DNA of 64,000 nt from Augochlora pura (Eukaryota > Arthropoda > Insecta > Hymenoptera > Halictidae), in assembly GCF_028453695.1 (NCBI RefSeq), contig NC_135781.1, forward strand, positions 2,966,078 to 3,030,077, written 5' to 3'. The notes beneath the pieces are model-generated. The model saw only the letters and a list, made by a program, of their open reading frames with translations. It had not been told where the DNA came from and did not search any database. Below, one piece after another: positions 12,255 to 23,880 of this stretch. Numbering within the stretch: the first letter of the stretch is position 1; each line of letters opens with the position of its first letter. The position numbers and the translations under genes are program-made.

Positions 12255-14246
12255 AAATCAATTAAAAACACTTTCTAATACTTCTCAAGAAGATATTATT
12301 AACACGACACAATTTTGTCGTCTCAGAAAATTTACAATTGTTGAAAGAACATTATTAAACACCGTTGTCGAACGTTTTGGCATCTTGTAGACACGTGGCG
12401 CGGCGGTTTCACTTTCGTTCCAATTAAAAACGAGTCGCGCGAAATCACACGCGAGCGAGATGTTCTCGCGTGCAAAGGCCGGACCTCGATCCCAAGGATA
12501 ATGAGACAAAATTATAATATATTACAATACTCGACTGCAAAACGTTTAAACACTCGGGAGTTTAATGAAGAAGTTCTTGCATCTCCGAGAATTTAATTTG
12601 CCGTTCGTGTGGCACTTCGGTCATTTCTTCGAATCACATTTACGCAGCATTTAAGATTCGTAATTGTTAACATAAGTAGCCATGTTGCAGACAACTCTAA
12701 AATCCTAGATTTTTTATACAAAAATTGTAGAAAATATAGCTGGGAAAATGTAAGAAATTTTTGCCAAATTGTTGTCAAATTTTAACGATTTTTATTCCAT
12801 TCATTTATTATTATATATTATGTAGAGGAAGTGAGACATTAATTATAAAATTACAAAGGAAAAATAAATTACGGAGGTTTGAAAGACAAAATAAGGAAAA
12901 ATAAATAAAGAAAGATAAGTTAGATATGATCTTGGATTTTATGCATTTATGACAAAATTGAGTATTTGCAATTTAAACTAGCAGAAACATAAAAGCAATT
13001 TAAAACGTATTATCTTTAATCCACAAAAACGTTTTATCTCGAAAAGAATTTCCTAATTAATTTCCGCCTCTTAAAATTAATGGTGACGCTTCTCATTTTG
13101 CATAAAAATCCACGGAACGTTGCAAAGTTATCTCCACCCATAAATTCCGTTCCAAAAAGTGAATAATTAAAAACGAACGCGTACACGGCTATTTATAATA
13201 GAAATGAAAACAAGATCGAGCGACATCTCCGCCCTCGAATACGAAGAAGAGTACGGCACCCCGTGATCGAATATCGAGAATCGCCTTCGAGCCGATCGGG
13301 ACCGTTCGGCGAGCGCCGCTCGCGCGATCAGGCAGTAACAGAAAGGTGGGGAACAATGGCGACACACCATCCCCCGGAATTAATCGCAACGAGAGCCTCC
13401 TCCAACGCTCTCTCATTGAAAGAGAAACCCGCGCCCGGTCGACATCCCCGCGTATCGAATCGCGATCTCGTGAACAAGCATTCGCGAGCGTGTGCACGCT
13501 CGTTCAGCCAGTCGCACGACCGTGCGCCATGATATCATTGCGGCGTTAAGGAGTGAGTCATTTCCTATTGACATTAAGAACGACAATCAAGCCGCGCGCC
13601 GTTCTGCCAGGCGGAGGCTGCCGCGCTGTCTCCCGACCCCCCTCCTCCTTCGCCGACTCTTTAACGCTGTAACCGGTGAACCGCCGATGTTCTGGGTCTC
13701 GCCGGGGCTTGACCTCGTTGCGCAATCTTCTCCTCGCGCTGCGGAAGCTCGAGACGATCGCGGATTTAAATTGAAAATTTCGAGGTATAATAGTAAAAAT
13801 AAAACAGAAATAGCAAAGCTAAGTAGCCAACTTCCGAAAATAAAATGGCGCTACATAGCATATTTCCAAAAACAAAATGACGTAGCCGATATGTCGAAAG
13901 GATAGTTAACGAAATTATTTGATTTTTATAAAGGTTGCTAAAACCTAACCTCGCTAAAATCTAAATCTCCAAATGTTGACAAAAATCTTGCTTTCAATTT
14001 TATAGAAAACCAAAGGCAAGGAAGTGCGATTCAACAGACGCCACTTTACAGACGCGCCACGACCCCCGGCGCATGCGTCACCTGCCCCACTCCCCGCGCA
14101 GCTTATTTTCCCGCGAACAAATGCTTCGAACCGTCCGAATTCCAGGAAAACGCGTTCGCTACGATTTCCTATCGCGTACAAGGCCGGTCGACGAGGAAAT
14201 ACCTGAAGAAGAGCAGACAGGGAGAAACGCCGGACGAGGGAACACG

Positions 14247-14269
14247 GAGGAGGGGGTGGGGGTGGGGGA
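14247..14269 (+). other. G-rich tract, quadruplex-forming potential
   Basis: GGAGGAGGGGGTGGGGGTGG continues GGG; closely spaced G runs. A C-rich mirror lies at 14,475-14,504 in the next open stretch. Confidence 0.6.
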
Positions 14270-14909
14270 TAAGGTTTTTTGCGGGGAATGCATAAATTCC
14301 GGGGACTTTGCGTGCACCGTCTCACGAACCCCGGGAATCTGGGGCAAAAAGGGTAGGACAGGTTTACCAAGGTTCTTCTTTGTCCGGCACCTTGTTATCG
14401 TTATGCGCTCTCCACTCGTTTTACGGTTTACCGGGGCGCACACGTCACCGGCACGGCTAATTTATTGATTGCTCTCCCCACCCCCCTCCCCCACCCCTCC
14501 CCCTTGAATTGTCCGCGGGAATCCGGACAGATTTTTGCGGCTGGTTCGGCTTATAGACCTGATCGTGCCGGAGATAATGTTCCTTCTTGCCCGCGGCACG
14601 GCGCCGGCGTGTCCACCTCCGCCGCCACGGACGTCGCGCGAATATCTTCGCCGTCTTCGGGAAACGTTCGCACGCCGAGCTGCTCTCGTTCCCGGTAGTT
14701 CGCAATATCGGCCGGCGATGGAAGAAAAGGGGGAAGAATCACCTGTGGCTCGCAGCAACCGAATGGACCGAACAAAAAACAGAAAAAGAATTTTTGTAGC
14801 GGGAAATTTCAGGTTATGTAGCGTACTTGCAGGTCTACCTGAACCTTAATAAATGTGCCGTACCTTGCATGTGGAGGTTTTCATAAAATACAGAAACTCG
14901 TCGTCCTGC

Positions 14910-14935
14910 TTAACCCCTTGACGGGCCATTTTCTT
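14910..14935 (+). mobile_element. solo TTAA-type element end
   Basis: TTAACCCCTTGACGGGCC resembles the TTAACCCTTTGAC end of the element that starts 138 bp downstream, but it has no inverted partner of its own before that element. Probably a remnant of a related piggyBac-type MITE. Confidence 0.35.
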
Positions 14936-15047
14936 CACTGTCCCTGCGATTAGGAATTTTTCAATTGGCACAATTCCTTAGAAGGGACGGAACATTAATG
15001 TTTATTCCATGAGTGAATTTACTTGTATGGTTAAATATTAACCCTTT

Positions 15048-15334
15048 GACTACGGCAGACTTTGGCACGGCCGTAGTTTTTCGTTAGACATGCATTTCTG
15101 AGGAGGTATATTAAAATATTCAAAATATTGAATTTTGTTACATTATACCAATATTACTTGAAGTGAACAATAATATTAAACTTTTTTACAATATATATAG
15201 CATAAATATTACACAATATATAATTAATCAAATTTAATAATAAACAGGGGCAAAATTTGATCTTGACGCCTACAATACCTGGAAGCCAACGTATATCGGA
15301 CGCCAATAGGCGCCAACAGTAGTCAAAGGGTTAA
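15048..15334. mobile_element. piggyBac-type MITE with TTAA target duplication
   Basis: The 279-bp body (15,052-15,330) is flanked by TTAA at 15,048-15,051 and 15,331-15,334. The ends are a perfect 12-bp inverted repeat, CCCTTTGACTAC / GTAGTCAAAGGG. The interior is AT-rich with no ORF. TTAA duplication with short CCC-starting ends is the hallmark of piggyBac-related non-autonomous elements. It would rely on a transposase encoded elsewhere. Confidence 0.85.
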
Positions 15335-16079
15335 TAACGAGGGATTAGAATTTTATCCGAATTTTAAATACTTAATAATTTATTCCTAGTAACATCTATC
15401 ACGAGTCGGTCTCGTCGAAGTACGCCAAGGGGATAACTATCAGCGTTGTACAATAACTGTTCCGATGCGATCCCCGAGTCGGCAATAGCCGACGACGAAA
15501 GCACTAGTTGCGTACACAAGATCGAATCGCGTTTCACTTCTGGCTGCTTTCGACTTGTTCCGTTCGATCTGCTTCTGCCCGCCGTCGGACACCGTTCGCC
15601 GTTCGCGACAAAACACGCGAAATTTATGGCGGCGCGACAGTTAATTAAGGATGAAATCTTACTCACGGCCGCGCGTATACACACTTTCCCGATGTTCCAC
15701 ATTTCTTCCGAACTCGCGCCGTGCTTAATTGCGACCGTTCGCACCTCTCGGATTACGCAAACACGGAGAAACCGAGCGATTACATAAAAAATTATTGTCG
15801 CCGCGGATTCGGACGCTTTCCCTTCCGGACGCTGCGCGCGAGGTGGACACTGGCACGATGGAGAGTATAGAATGGTAGGGGATAGGCGAAATTATTCTGT
15901 GGGGTTATTCTGTGGCGTGAGTGTATATAGGTGGGATCAAGTATGTGATTGGAGAAGGGGGAAGTTTTAACACTTTTAAATCTTGTGATAGGTTTCAATT
16001 AAATTGAATTAAAATAAAATTGTTCTGTGGTTTGAAATGCTATTTGGAAATGATCATGCTTTAAGGAGTATTAGGTTAT

Positions 16080-16341
16080 TTAAGAATTTTATTTTATTCT
16101 TGCTCTTTTCTTGTTTAAGAATTTTATTTAATTCTTGCTCTTTTCTTGTTTAAGAATTTTATTTAATTCTTGCTCTTTTCTTAGTTAAGAATTTTATTTA
16201 ATTCTTGCTCTTTTCTTAGTTAAGAATTTTATTTAATTCTTTTCTTATTTAAGGATTTTATTTTATTCTTGCTCTTTTCTTATTTAAAAATTTAATTTAA
16301 TCCTTGTTCGTTTCCTATTTAAGAATTTAATTTAATCCTTG
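16080..16341 (+). repeat. 35-bp tandem array, 8 copies
   Basis: TTAAGAATTTTATTTAATTC-based units start at 16,080, 16,115, 16,150, 16,185, 16,220, 16,249, 16,284 and 16,319. The period is exactly 35 except for one 29-bp unit that lacks TGCTCT. The last two copies are more diverged. Confidence 0.95.
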
Positions 16342-16449
16342 CAAGGCTGTGATTAGGTCAACTCTAATCTGGTCTCTACTCTAACTCTAATTTAATTCTA
16401 TTCAGTTAATACTGCAGAAGCTGTCGAGGTGTAAAGGCGATTGACAAAA

Positions 16450-16824
16450 ATTGTCACGAAAGAATTAGAATTTAAAGAGATATTGACAATAATGTTGACA
16501 TAACCTCGCAATGTATTTAATTCCATTTTTAGCAACAATTTAAGGGATCTTGACGCAACTATTCTTGATAATAATTCTGACATAACCTCGCCATATGTTT
16601 AATTTTATTTTTAGCATTGATCTAGGGGATCTCGACGCAACTATTCTTGATAATAAATTTGACATAACCTCGCAACATATTTAATTATATCTCTATTAAT
16701 AATCTAGTCAATCTTAAAGCAATTATCCCTGAAAATAGCTTTGACATAACCTCGCAAGCTACTTAATCCCATCCCAACCAATGATCCACTAGATCTCCGT
16801 TAAACTAGATCCCAGATCCCCTAA
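16450..16824 (+). repeat. 82-bp tandem array, 4 copies plus partial
   Basis: GACATAACCTCG recurs at 16,497, 16,579, 16,661 and 16,743, exactly 82 bp apart. Linkers share GATCT(T/C)GACGCAACTATT and ATTTTTAGC. An older partial copy precedes the first. It lies directly after the 35-bp array. Confidence 0.9.
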
Positions 16825-17155
16825 TAGAAACCGGAAGATTCAGTCTAAAGTTGCGATCTTCCGAGCTAAACGCTTCGCAGATACGGGAGTCTAGGCTACT
16901 CAAGGCCACGATTTTCCCCGGTTCACCGAGATCCAGATAATTTTTCTCCTTATCCAGCTCCGGCTTGCTTAAGCGATACCCTACCCGGAGAGAGCTCGCC
17001 GAGCCACGGTCACGGCGGACTATCGGACGAAGGTCCCTTCGGCACGAAAGAAACGGTCGACCCTTGAACGCGGGTCGCCGCGCGTCGGTATATCTGTCCG
17101 TCGGTGGTTCGAGACCGGCCAGGTGGACGCGCGGAGAATCGCGAATTTTACAGAG

Positions 17156-17177
17156 GCGGGGAGGGAGGGGGGTGGGG
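17156..17177 (+). other. G-rich tract, quadruplex-forming potential
   Basis: GGCGGGGAGGGAGGGGGGTG followed by GGG: four G runs with 1-base loops. Confidence 0.7.
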
Positions 17178-17691
17178 ACAAATCACGTGGCGAACACAGC
17201 GACCACGGCGCGTCCTTCGCAGATTATTCGACCGTCGCGGCTGGGATGGAATGCGCGGCGGCCCTGACCGTGGACTAACACCTCCTTCTTGTCTCCGCGA
17301 CGATTGTTCCGTACGTGACACGAAACCGATCGGTTCCCTTACCCGTCTCTGCTCCCGGCCATCGAGCGCCCGCGACGCGTCCGTCGTTTTTCGAACCGTT
17401 TAAGTCCCTTTTAGCCGCTCCGCGGATGTTAGCCGTCGCGCGGGCACCGTCGCACCCGTTGAATCGCAATGCGGCGATGGGACATTGGACGAGCGACGCG
17501 AGGCGACTATCGTCGCGAATTTCCGCGCGAATACTAAATAGCCACCGAATCCGTTTAGCTTCTCGCGTCGCTCGCGGCCCCTTCGGTTTTTTCGGCGAAC
17601 GGACAAATTGGAAAGGCCGGGTAAGAAATTCGGTAGTCGTAAACAGCGTAATGCTCGATTTTATTGGGGTCCTCGACGTGTTCGCCCTCGG

Positions 17692-17719
<28 letters not shown>
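17692..17719 (+). repeat. (TC)n microsatellite
   Basis: 14 TC units ending TTTCTC. A matching (GA)n tract of about 36 bp lies at 18,321-18,357, and a short one at 18,900-18,914. Confidence 0.85.
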
Positions 17720-17722
<3 letters not shown>

Positions 17723-18321
17723 ATTAGCAACGTGCGTCGACGGAACGGTTCGTATAAGCCGCGGTTAACGATCGTAAAGAACGGGCTCGTTCCGGAGGAG
17801 AAGTGAAAGGAGTTCGACGGATTACAAAAACCTCGTCGTTACGGTAATAGAGAAAGAAGTTGGAAAAAAAGAGAAGAGAAGAGTTGCTGTAATACCCCGG
17901 AGGGGGGGGGGAGGCCGTTTGTCAGCGGTTCCTCCCACAAACACGCTCGCGGCCGAATCGAAATCGCTCCGGCCGGCCTAACGAGGCTAGCTAACCGTCT
18001 ATGTTCAAGAGAAGACACGCGATCGGGGATCGTATCCCGCGCGACGCGTCCGCTCCTTCGTCCGGCACCGTTTCACGCAACGGCGACGAGCGTGTTCGCG
18101 AATGGAGTAAAATTTCGCGGGCCGGGCGCGAACCGAACGACGGCGAAACGGTCGGCGAGAACCGTCGTCGACAGAGCGTTAACTTTTCGGTCGCGTTTTT
18201 CGGCTGTACCGTCAGACGTTTACGACCCGGTATGCGCCGTGAAACCGGTTGCTACCGCGACGAGAAACCCGCACGATTTCGTCGCGACGTGCACACGGAG
18301 ACGCGGAGGCACCGGCTAAAA

Positions 18322-18352
<31 letters not shown>

Positions 18353-19396
18353 CAGAGTGCTTTTATGATAAAATAACGCGAATCGTTTTCTCGCAGGTGG
18401 ATACTTTAAGAGTTTAAGAGGCGACGACACGTCCGCGGCGCGGACCGCGGGACACCGTTCGTGAAACCGTTCGCCCGATCGACGCCGAAATAAAAGCGGA
18501 ATTGAAATATCGCGCGCTAGGCTTCTTATATAACGCGCTGCCTCGCGGCGCATAAATTATCCGCGTTATTACGCCGACTGAAAGTAGAGGAGATAAATTC
18601 ACGAGATAAATAGGCGATAGCCCGTAAAGTGAGTCGTTGTTTTACGAGACCGAGATACATTTATAATATTCGCTCGTATATCACCGGGGCCCCCGGTTAA
18701 CGCGGCGAAAAATCGAGCAACTTTCAGCGGGATCCGACGCGGTTCGGCCACGGCGACGGAGCTTCTCACGGGAACCGACATCGCCGCACCCGGGCGGCCT
18801 CCGCGCCACGGCTCTCTTCAACGCCGTAGCGGATGCAGATCACGTAGACGCGTTTGCCACGGGCGCAATCTTTCGCCGTCTCGACAATGTGTTTTCTAAA
18901 GAGAGAGAGAGAGTATTTTCGGACACGGACTATCGGCTGTTTATTGGCGCGCTGCGTCAAATACGCGAAATTCTATTAACACGGTCGTCATCGCGTCAGC
19001 CATATCTCTTATTTTCTGACCAATTTTGAAAATTTATTTTTATTGCAATATCGATTCTCTATATTGCGTACTGACTATTTATATTCCGACAATATCAATT
19101 CCGAATATTTTATTGCAAACGGAATTCTTCTTTAATCGAATGAAGCAAATATTCAAGCAAAATGAATTCGATTACCCTCAGCCCTTAAAGCAATTAAATA
19201 GCCTATTAACCTACTGTATATTTTAATCCTCGCTCAAGACAATAATATTGTCAATTCTATAAATAAAAATCACATTTGACGCGTGTAAGTGTGTATAAGA
19301 ATTAAGGTATTCTTTCGTAACGATAGCCACTATTTATTAACAATAAATATAAAGTGTATAGATGGCCTATACACCTTATATTTAAATACAGGTATA

Positions 19397-19624
19397 TAAA
19401 GGGTGTCCCAAAATTCACGCAAGATTTGAATTTTGCGCCACTTGTGCGGTAAAGTGTTGCCAACCAACAAAAAAATACAGAATGACAGCTGACAGTTCAG
19501 GGTTATTAAAGATGGAGCACTACACAAAATACTATATAAATCAATCAAAAATTTACAATTTTTAATTATAAATCTGGGTTTTCTATCAAAATTACTTCTT
19601 GCGTGAATTTTGGGACACCCTTTA
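19397..19624. mobile_element. mariner/Tc1-type MITE with TA target duplication
   Basis: A 224-bp element (19,399-19,622) has near-perfect 25-26-bp inverted ends starting AAGGGTGTCCCAAAATTC and ending GAATTTTGGGACACCCTT. The flanking TA dinucleotides at both ends fit the TA duplication of the Tc1/mariner superfamily. A short frame at 19,512 (MEHYTKYY...) stops after 17 codons and may be the remnant start of a mariner transposase; that last point is weak inference. Confidence 0.85.
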
Positions 19625-21125
19625 GATGATCTCTACACCTTACATTTAAATATAGCTGTATAAATGTAGGTATATATATGGGTCATCTTTCTATCGTCTT
19701 CGAACGCTCGCAAATCCACCCCCGAATTCTTCAATTTCAAAACTCACCAATAACATTAAAATTCAAAAATTCATAAAAATGTACAATCTCACTCTCGCAG
19801 GATGGATGTTTTTCACATGGATCATGGATTTTCATCGCTCCATACCTCGAGAAAGCACCTTCGTACACCTCTCTTCCGTCTTGCATCCCAACAAACGATC
19901 CGCCAGAACTTTCCCTAAAACGATCCAATAAGAAGCGAACATGCTTCTCACTAATCGCGAACACGCCGCGCGGTGATTCGCCCGAACCAAACGAGCGGAA
20001 AGCGTTGCGCTTCGAGACCGCGGGAAAACGCGTCCGATCGGCGGAACGAATTTTTAAACGGGAACGAATTCTATTATTCGTACGTTATATCGGGGGGGTA
20101 ATAACCCGGAGCAACGAGTGCTCGTTTCCGCTCGCAAAAGCCGGCTATTATTTTCCTAATTTCATAGCGGTCACCGAATCGCTTAACTTTTCCGCGCGCG
20201 CTCGCGCGCCGTTTCCCGGGCACGGCAGCGATTCCCGGCAGATGACACGGAATTGGATCCGTTTGATTTCAATGCGGACGATTTTACGCGCGCGCGCGCT
20301 CGCTCGCTCGCGCTGTTTTTCCGGCCGGCAATCATGAGTTCGGATAATTGCTTTCTAGTTCATCAACCGTGCATATGCCAGGGGAGTCCGCGCTGCCCCT
20401 CCCCTCCCCTCCCCTCCTCCCGGCCCCGTAAACTTCATAATGATACAGTTCTTCGGCAGTCCGCCGCTCCGAAACAAATTCATTCGATCAGTTTTATTGG
20501 CTACGGCCGGCGCGGATCCCGTGCTACCGAGCGTGTTACCGGGCTGCCGGCGCAATTCCATCCCCTCTTCCCCGCCGCTCTTCCTTCCACCCGTCGGCCA
20601 CTGTTCAAATATTTTCAAACATTACGACTCGCGTGCCGCGCCGCGGTATCCCGCGAGCGAGCGCGAGCGCGCGCCTCCGACTCCCCCGTGATCAATTTAA
20701 CAATGTCACGGTAATTGGACACCGCCATTATTGCACGGTAAATTATTCAAGGAGTACTTCTGTAATTTAACGACGTAATGCCTGTCGATGCTCAAGTTTC
20801 CAGTTAAGCGGTCCCCGTTTTCCACGATACACAAGCTGACCCAGTTAGATCAATTCGTCGGAATTTACGGCCGAGTATCGGCCCGGCTCGCGCGGCCTAA
20901 CCCGGCAAATACGAAACATTAATTGCGGTCCCCTCCCCGTCGCCGGTTCGTTGTCCGTTTTTTTAATGGAATTGCAAAAGTTCGCGCATTGTGTTACGAA
21001 CGAACGGCTCTCGACGAGGCGGGACTGTTGTAGGAATATGGGATCGCCAGGACCGTTTCCGCTGTCTTTGTTTCAGCCACTGGTTTGATATTGTGTTCAG
21101 CGTTTGGGTGATCTGTGGTGGTGCC
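19625..21125. other. non-coding, no gene seen
   Basis: AT-rich to about 19,980, then CpG-rich to 21,020 with alternating GC near 20,195 and 20,290 and a CCCCT tract. No supported exon. Confidence 0.55.
20395..20422 (-). other. (CCCCT)n tract, quadruplex-forming on the minus strand
   Basis: Four CCCCT units in a row; the minus strand has regularly spaced G4 runs. Confidence 0.7.
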
Positions 21126-21719
21126 TTAACCCTTTGAGAGCGTGTCGTGACTCTGGGAGAGTGTTAGGAATTGTTTAATTTATAGTTAATTATTATTGTA
21201 ATAGTTGTGAGATTAGGTCAATTGGAATTGCTGTAGGAATTTCAAGGCTTAACTTTACACTGCGTAATTTTTTTTTTATAAAGAATAGAAAATAATTGTG
21301 TATGGAATATATAGTGGAAGATGAAAAGTGTAATAAAATTAATAGTTTACTATTTTAAAAATTTATAATTAGAGGAAGAGTGGACAATTAATTTATTAAT
21401 CACTGGGCACTGGTATATGTAATATCATTATTTTGTATCTTTGTTTCGTGTATAGTGAGTGCGTACATTATATAATGAGAGAAAAAATTTAGGTTAAGTT
21501 AAGTTGTAATTACTAATTATTTAAATTTTAAATAAAAATGGCACAGCTGCAAAAATCTTAACAACTGTCAGATTTGGCGCTAAAAAAAAATTATCTAGAC
21601 TTTTCTATAACGTAGATGTCTTATTTTTGTTCGAAATAGTGCATAAGTTATAGCAAAATAAAATATCAAGGAGAAATGCAGTAGTTCTATATGTGCATCA
21701 ATGCGCACTCTGTGGTTAA
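21126..21719. mobile_element. possible decayed TTAA-type element
   Basis: TTAACCCTTTGAGAGCG at 21,126 looks like a CCCTTTG-type left end. The inverse-facing GCGCACTCTGTGGTTAA ending at 21,719 matches it only loosely. The 590-bp AT-rich interior has no ORF. The right boundary is uncertain. Confidence 0.3.
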
Positions 21720-21799
21720 TTTCACTCAGTAAATAATATTGAATATATGTACATGTAATCACTCTGTATTTGCTGGATAAACCATCTAGTTTACAGCAT

Positions 21800-22205
21800 T
21801 AATAAATAATTAAATAAATATGGATGCAAATAAATAAATGGAATGGAAACATTATAAATCGAAAGAACTATTTCGAATTTAGAAATCAAATGGCTCCGAG
21901 TGCAAAGAATTAAACTCTAATAAAAAATTTAATTACAAGAATAATTAAATAAATAAGCACACAACTAAATAAATGGAATGAAAATCCTATAAATCGGAGA
22001 AACTATTTCAAATTTAGATATCAAATGGCTCTAAGTGCAAAGCATTAAATTCTAATAAAAATCTTAGTTACAAGAGTAATTAAATAAATAAGCACACAAA
22101 TAAATAAATAGAATAAAAATCCTATAAATCGAAGAAACTATTTCGAATTTAGAAATAAAATGGCTCTAAGTGCAAAGGATTAAATCCTAATAAAAACTTC
22201 AGTTA
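21800..22205 (+). repeat. 135-bp tandem array, 3 copies
   Basis: AACTATTTCGAATTTAGA-type sequence recurs at 21,866, 22,001 and 22,136, exactly 135 bp apart. Each copy carries AAATGGCTC(C/T)(G/A)AGTGCAAAG and ends AATTAAATAAATAAGCACAC. Copies are highly similar, so the expansion looks recent. Confidence 0.95.
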
Positions 22206-22845
22206 CAAGGAACATGCATTACCGGCGACAGTTTTTACAACCCTTTTACATTTCCGAATTCGATTCGTATTTGCCGAAGGTGCTCGGAACTTCGAACATC
22301 GACGGGTCTTCTTCTTCTTCCACGTCATTGAAATTGTGTGCTTTAAAGCACTTTTTCCGAGGACAATCGATCACGCAGCCCATCACGCTCTCGTGTTTCT
22401 TTACACACCGAAACCCTATAGTATATAAACCCGTATATCGGGACCCCATAAAAAAGAAACTCGTTTGGATCATTTAGATCGTGACTTTCTCTTCCCGTTA
22501 ACCAGAAAAAAAAAAGAAAGGTATCTTTCCCCGGTATCATCCTCGGACACCCGCTGACTCGCTCGATTTGAACCATTAGACAGCAAAAATCGTTCCGCGA
22601 CGCGACCAATGAAAATCACCTTTCTCTTTTGCATCCGATGCCGGCGATGGGAAAACCTGCGCGCGCATTTAAACGAAATGGATATTTAATTTAAACCGTG
22701 GATCTTGTTCAATGGTAGTTGAATAAATTGTCTAATATTTGTTTTATTTAACTAAGTTTTAGACGTTTGTTTAAGTGATGGTATAGCAGAGAGAGAAATC
22801 AGTGTTGCGTCATGGATCGTTGGACTAATTCGAAGATGTTCCGGT

Positions 22846-22883
22846 TATTAGAGATTTTACTGTCTATATTCGCCATTTTGTAA
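22846..22883 (+). repeat. 38-bp direct repeat, copy 1
   Basis: Begins TATTAGAGATTTTACTGTCT and ends CGCCATTTTGTAA. It is identical to 23,028-23,065, which lies 182 bp downstream. Confidence 0.9.
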
Positions 22884-23027
22884 CATTATAGTTACCTAGC
22901 GATTAAGTGGTGAACAAATAATTAAATTTTGGTGGAAGAGAGAACGAACTTGTAAATAATTTTCTTCGGAGATTTGATACGAATATAAATAATTGTATAG
23001 TACTCCATGAGGATGGAGTTTTCCATT

Positions 23028-23065
23028 TATTAGAGATTTTACTGTCTATATTCGCCATTTTGTAA
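23028..23065 (+). repeat. 38-bp direct repeat, copy 2
   Basis: Identical to 22,846-22,883. The two copies bracket 144 bp of AT-rich DNA that includes a small hairpin, ACTCCATGAGGATGGAGT. Confidence 0.9.
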
Positions 23066-23094
23066 ATTCTATTTATTCTTTTCAATATTAAATT

Positions 23095-23335
23095 TGCTTT
23101 CTTTTAAATCAAGTTTACCTATTTCTAAATCGAACTCGCCTTTTCTTAAATCGAATTCGCCTTTTCTTAAATCGAATTCGCCTTTTCTTAAATCGGATTC
23201 ACCTTTCATAGAATCAGATCAGATTCACGTTTCGTCGAATCAAATCGGATTCACCTTTCGCACGTGTCAAATCAAGTTCACCTTTCGTCGAACCAAATTC
23301 ACCTGCCACCAAATCGAATTCACTCTTCGATGAGA
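23095..23335 (-). repeat. 21-bp minisatellite, left arm of an inverted pair
   Basis: Units CTTAAATCGAATTCGCCTTT recur every 21 bp at 23,106, 23,127, 23,148, 23,169, 23,190 and 23,211, then become irregular to 23,335. Read on the minus strand, the unit is GGCGAATTCGATTTAAGAAA, the same repeat that follows in the opposite orientation. Confidence 0.85.
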
Positions 23336-23880
23336 AAAAAGAATAGAAATTTTGCTGAGGAATGAATTTGATTTGGAAAGGTGAATTTGATTTGCGACGA
23401 GGATGAATTTGATTCGAGGGGGGTGACTGTGACCTCGAAAGGGTGAATTGGGTTTGAAAAGGTGAATGTGGATAGAAAAAGGATGAATTTGATTAGGAAA
23501 AAGGATGAATTTAATTAGGAAAAAAGGATGAATTTGAATAGAAAAAGGATGAATTTAAATAGAAAAAGGATGAATTTAATTAGAAAAAAAGGATGACTTT
23601 AATTAGGAAAAAAGGATGAATTTAATTAGGAAAAAAGGATGAATTTGATTAGAAGAAGGATAGATTTAATTTTAAAAAAACGATGAGTTTGCTTAGAGTA
23701 AAAGGCGACTGCCATCAGCGAAAGAATGAATTTTATTAGAAAAAGGTGAGTATGATCGTCGCGAAAATAAATTTGATTTTAAAAAAGGTGACTGCGATCT
23801 ATAAAAGAGTAAATCAGATTTAAAAAGGTAAATATAACCAGAAAAGGGATAAATTTGACTACGAAATAATATTAAAACAA
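23336..23880 (+). repeat. 21-23-bp minisatellite, right arm of an inverted pair
   Basis: GGATGAATTTGATTAGGAAA-type units start at 23,481, 23,503, 23,526, 23,547, 23,568, 23,591, 23,614, 23,637 and 23,658, with more degenerate units on both sides. Steps of 21 or 23 reflect variable A-run length. With the left arm it could form a long imperfect hairpin. Confidence 0.85.

Larger units (their letters stand above)
12255..15047. other. non-coding, no gene seen
   Basis: 12,255-13,150 is AT-rich and unique. 13,160-13,760 and 14,020-14,800 are CpG-rich with G-rich and C-rich tracts. No frame shows a domain. Confidence 0.55.
16825..19396. other. non-coding, CpG-rich, no gene seen
   Basis: CpG-rich from 16,900 to 18,960, with GA/TC tracts and a run of 10 or more G near 17,900. 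AT-rich from 18,960 to the mariner-type MITE. Confidence 0.55.

Noticed and set aside
22246..22473. 75-codon minus-strand frame with Cys residues and an acidic EEEE run
   Set aside because: An 87-codon frame is open on the other strand, no domain is recognised, and the acidic run comes from a (TCT)n tract.
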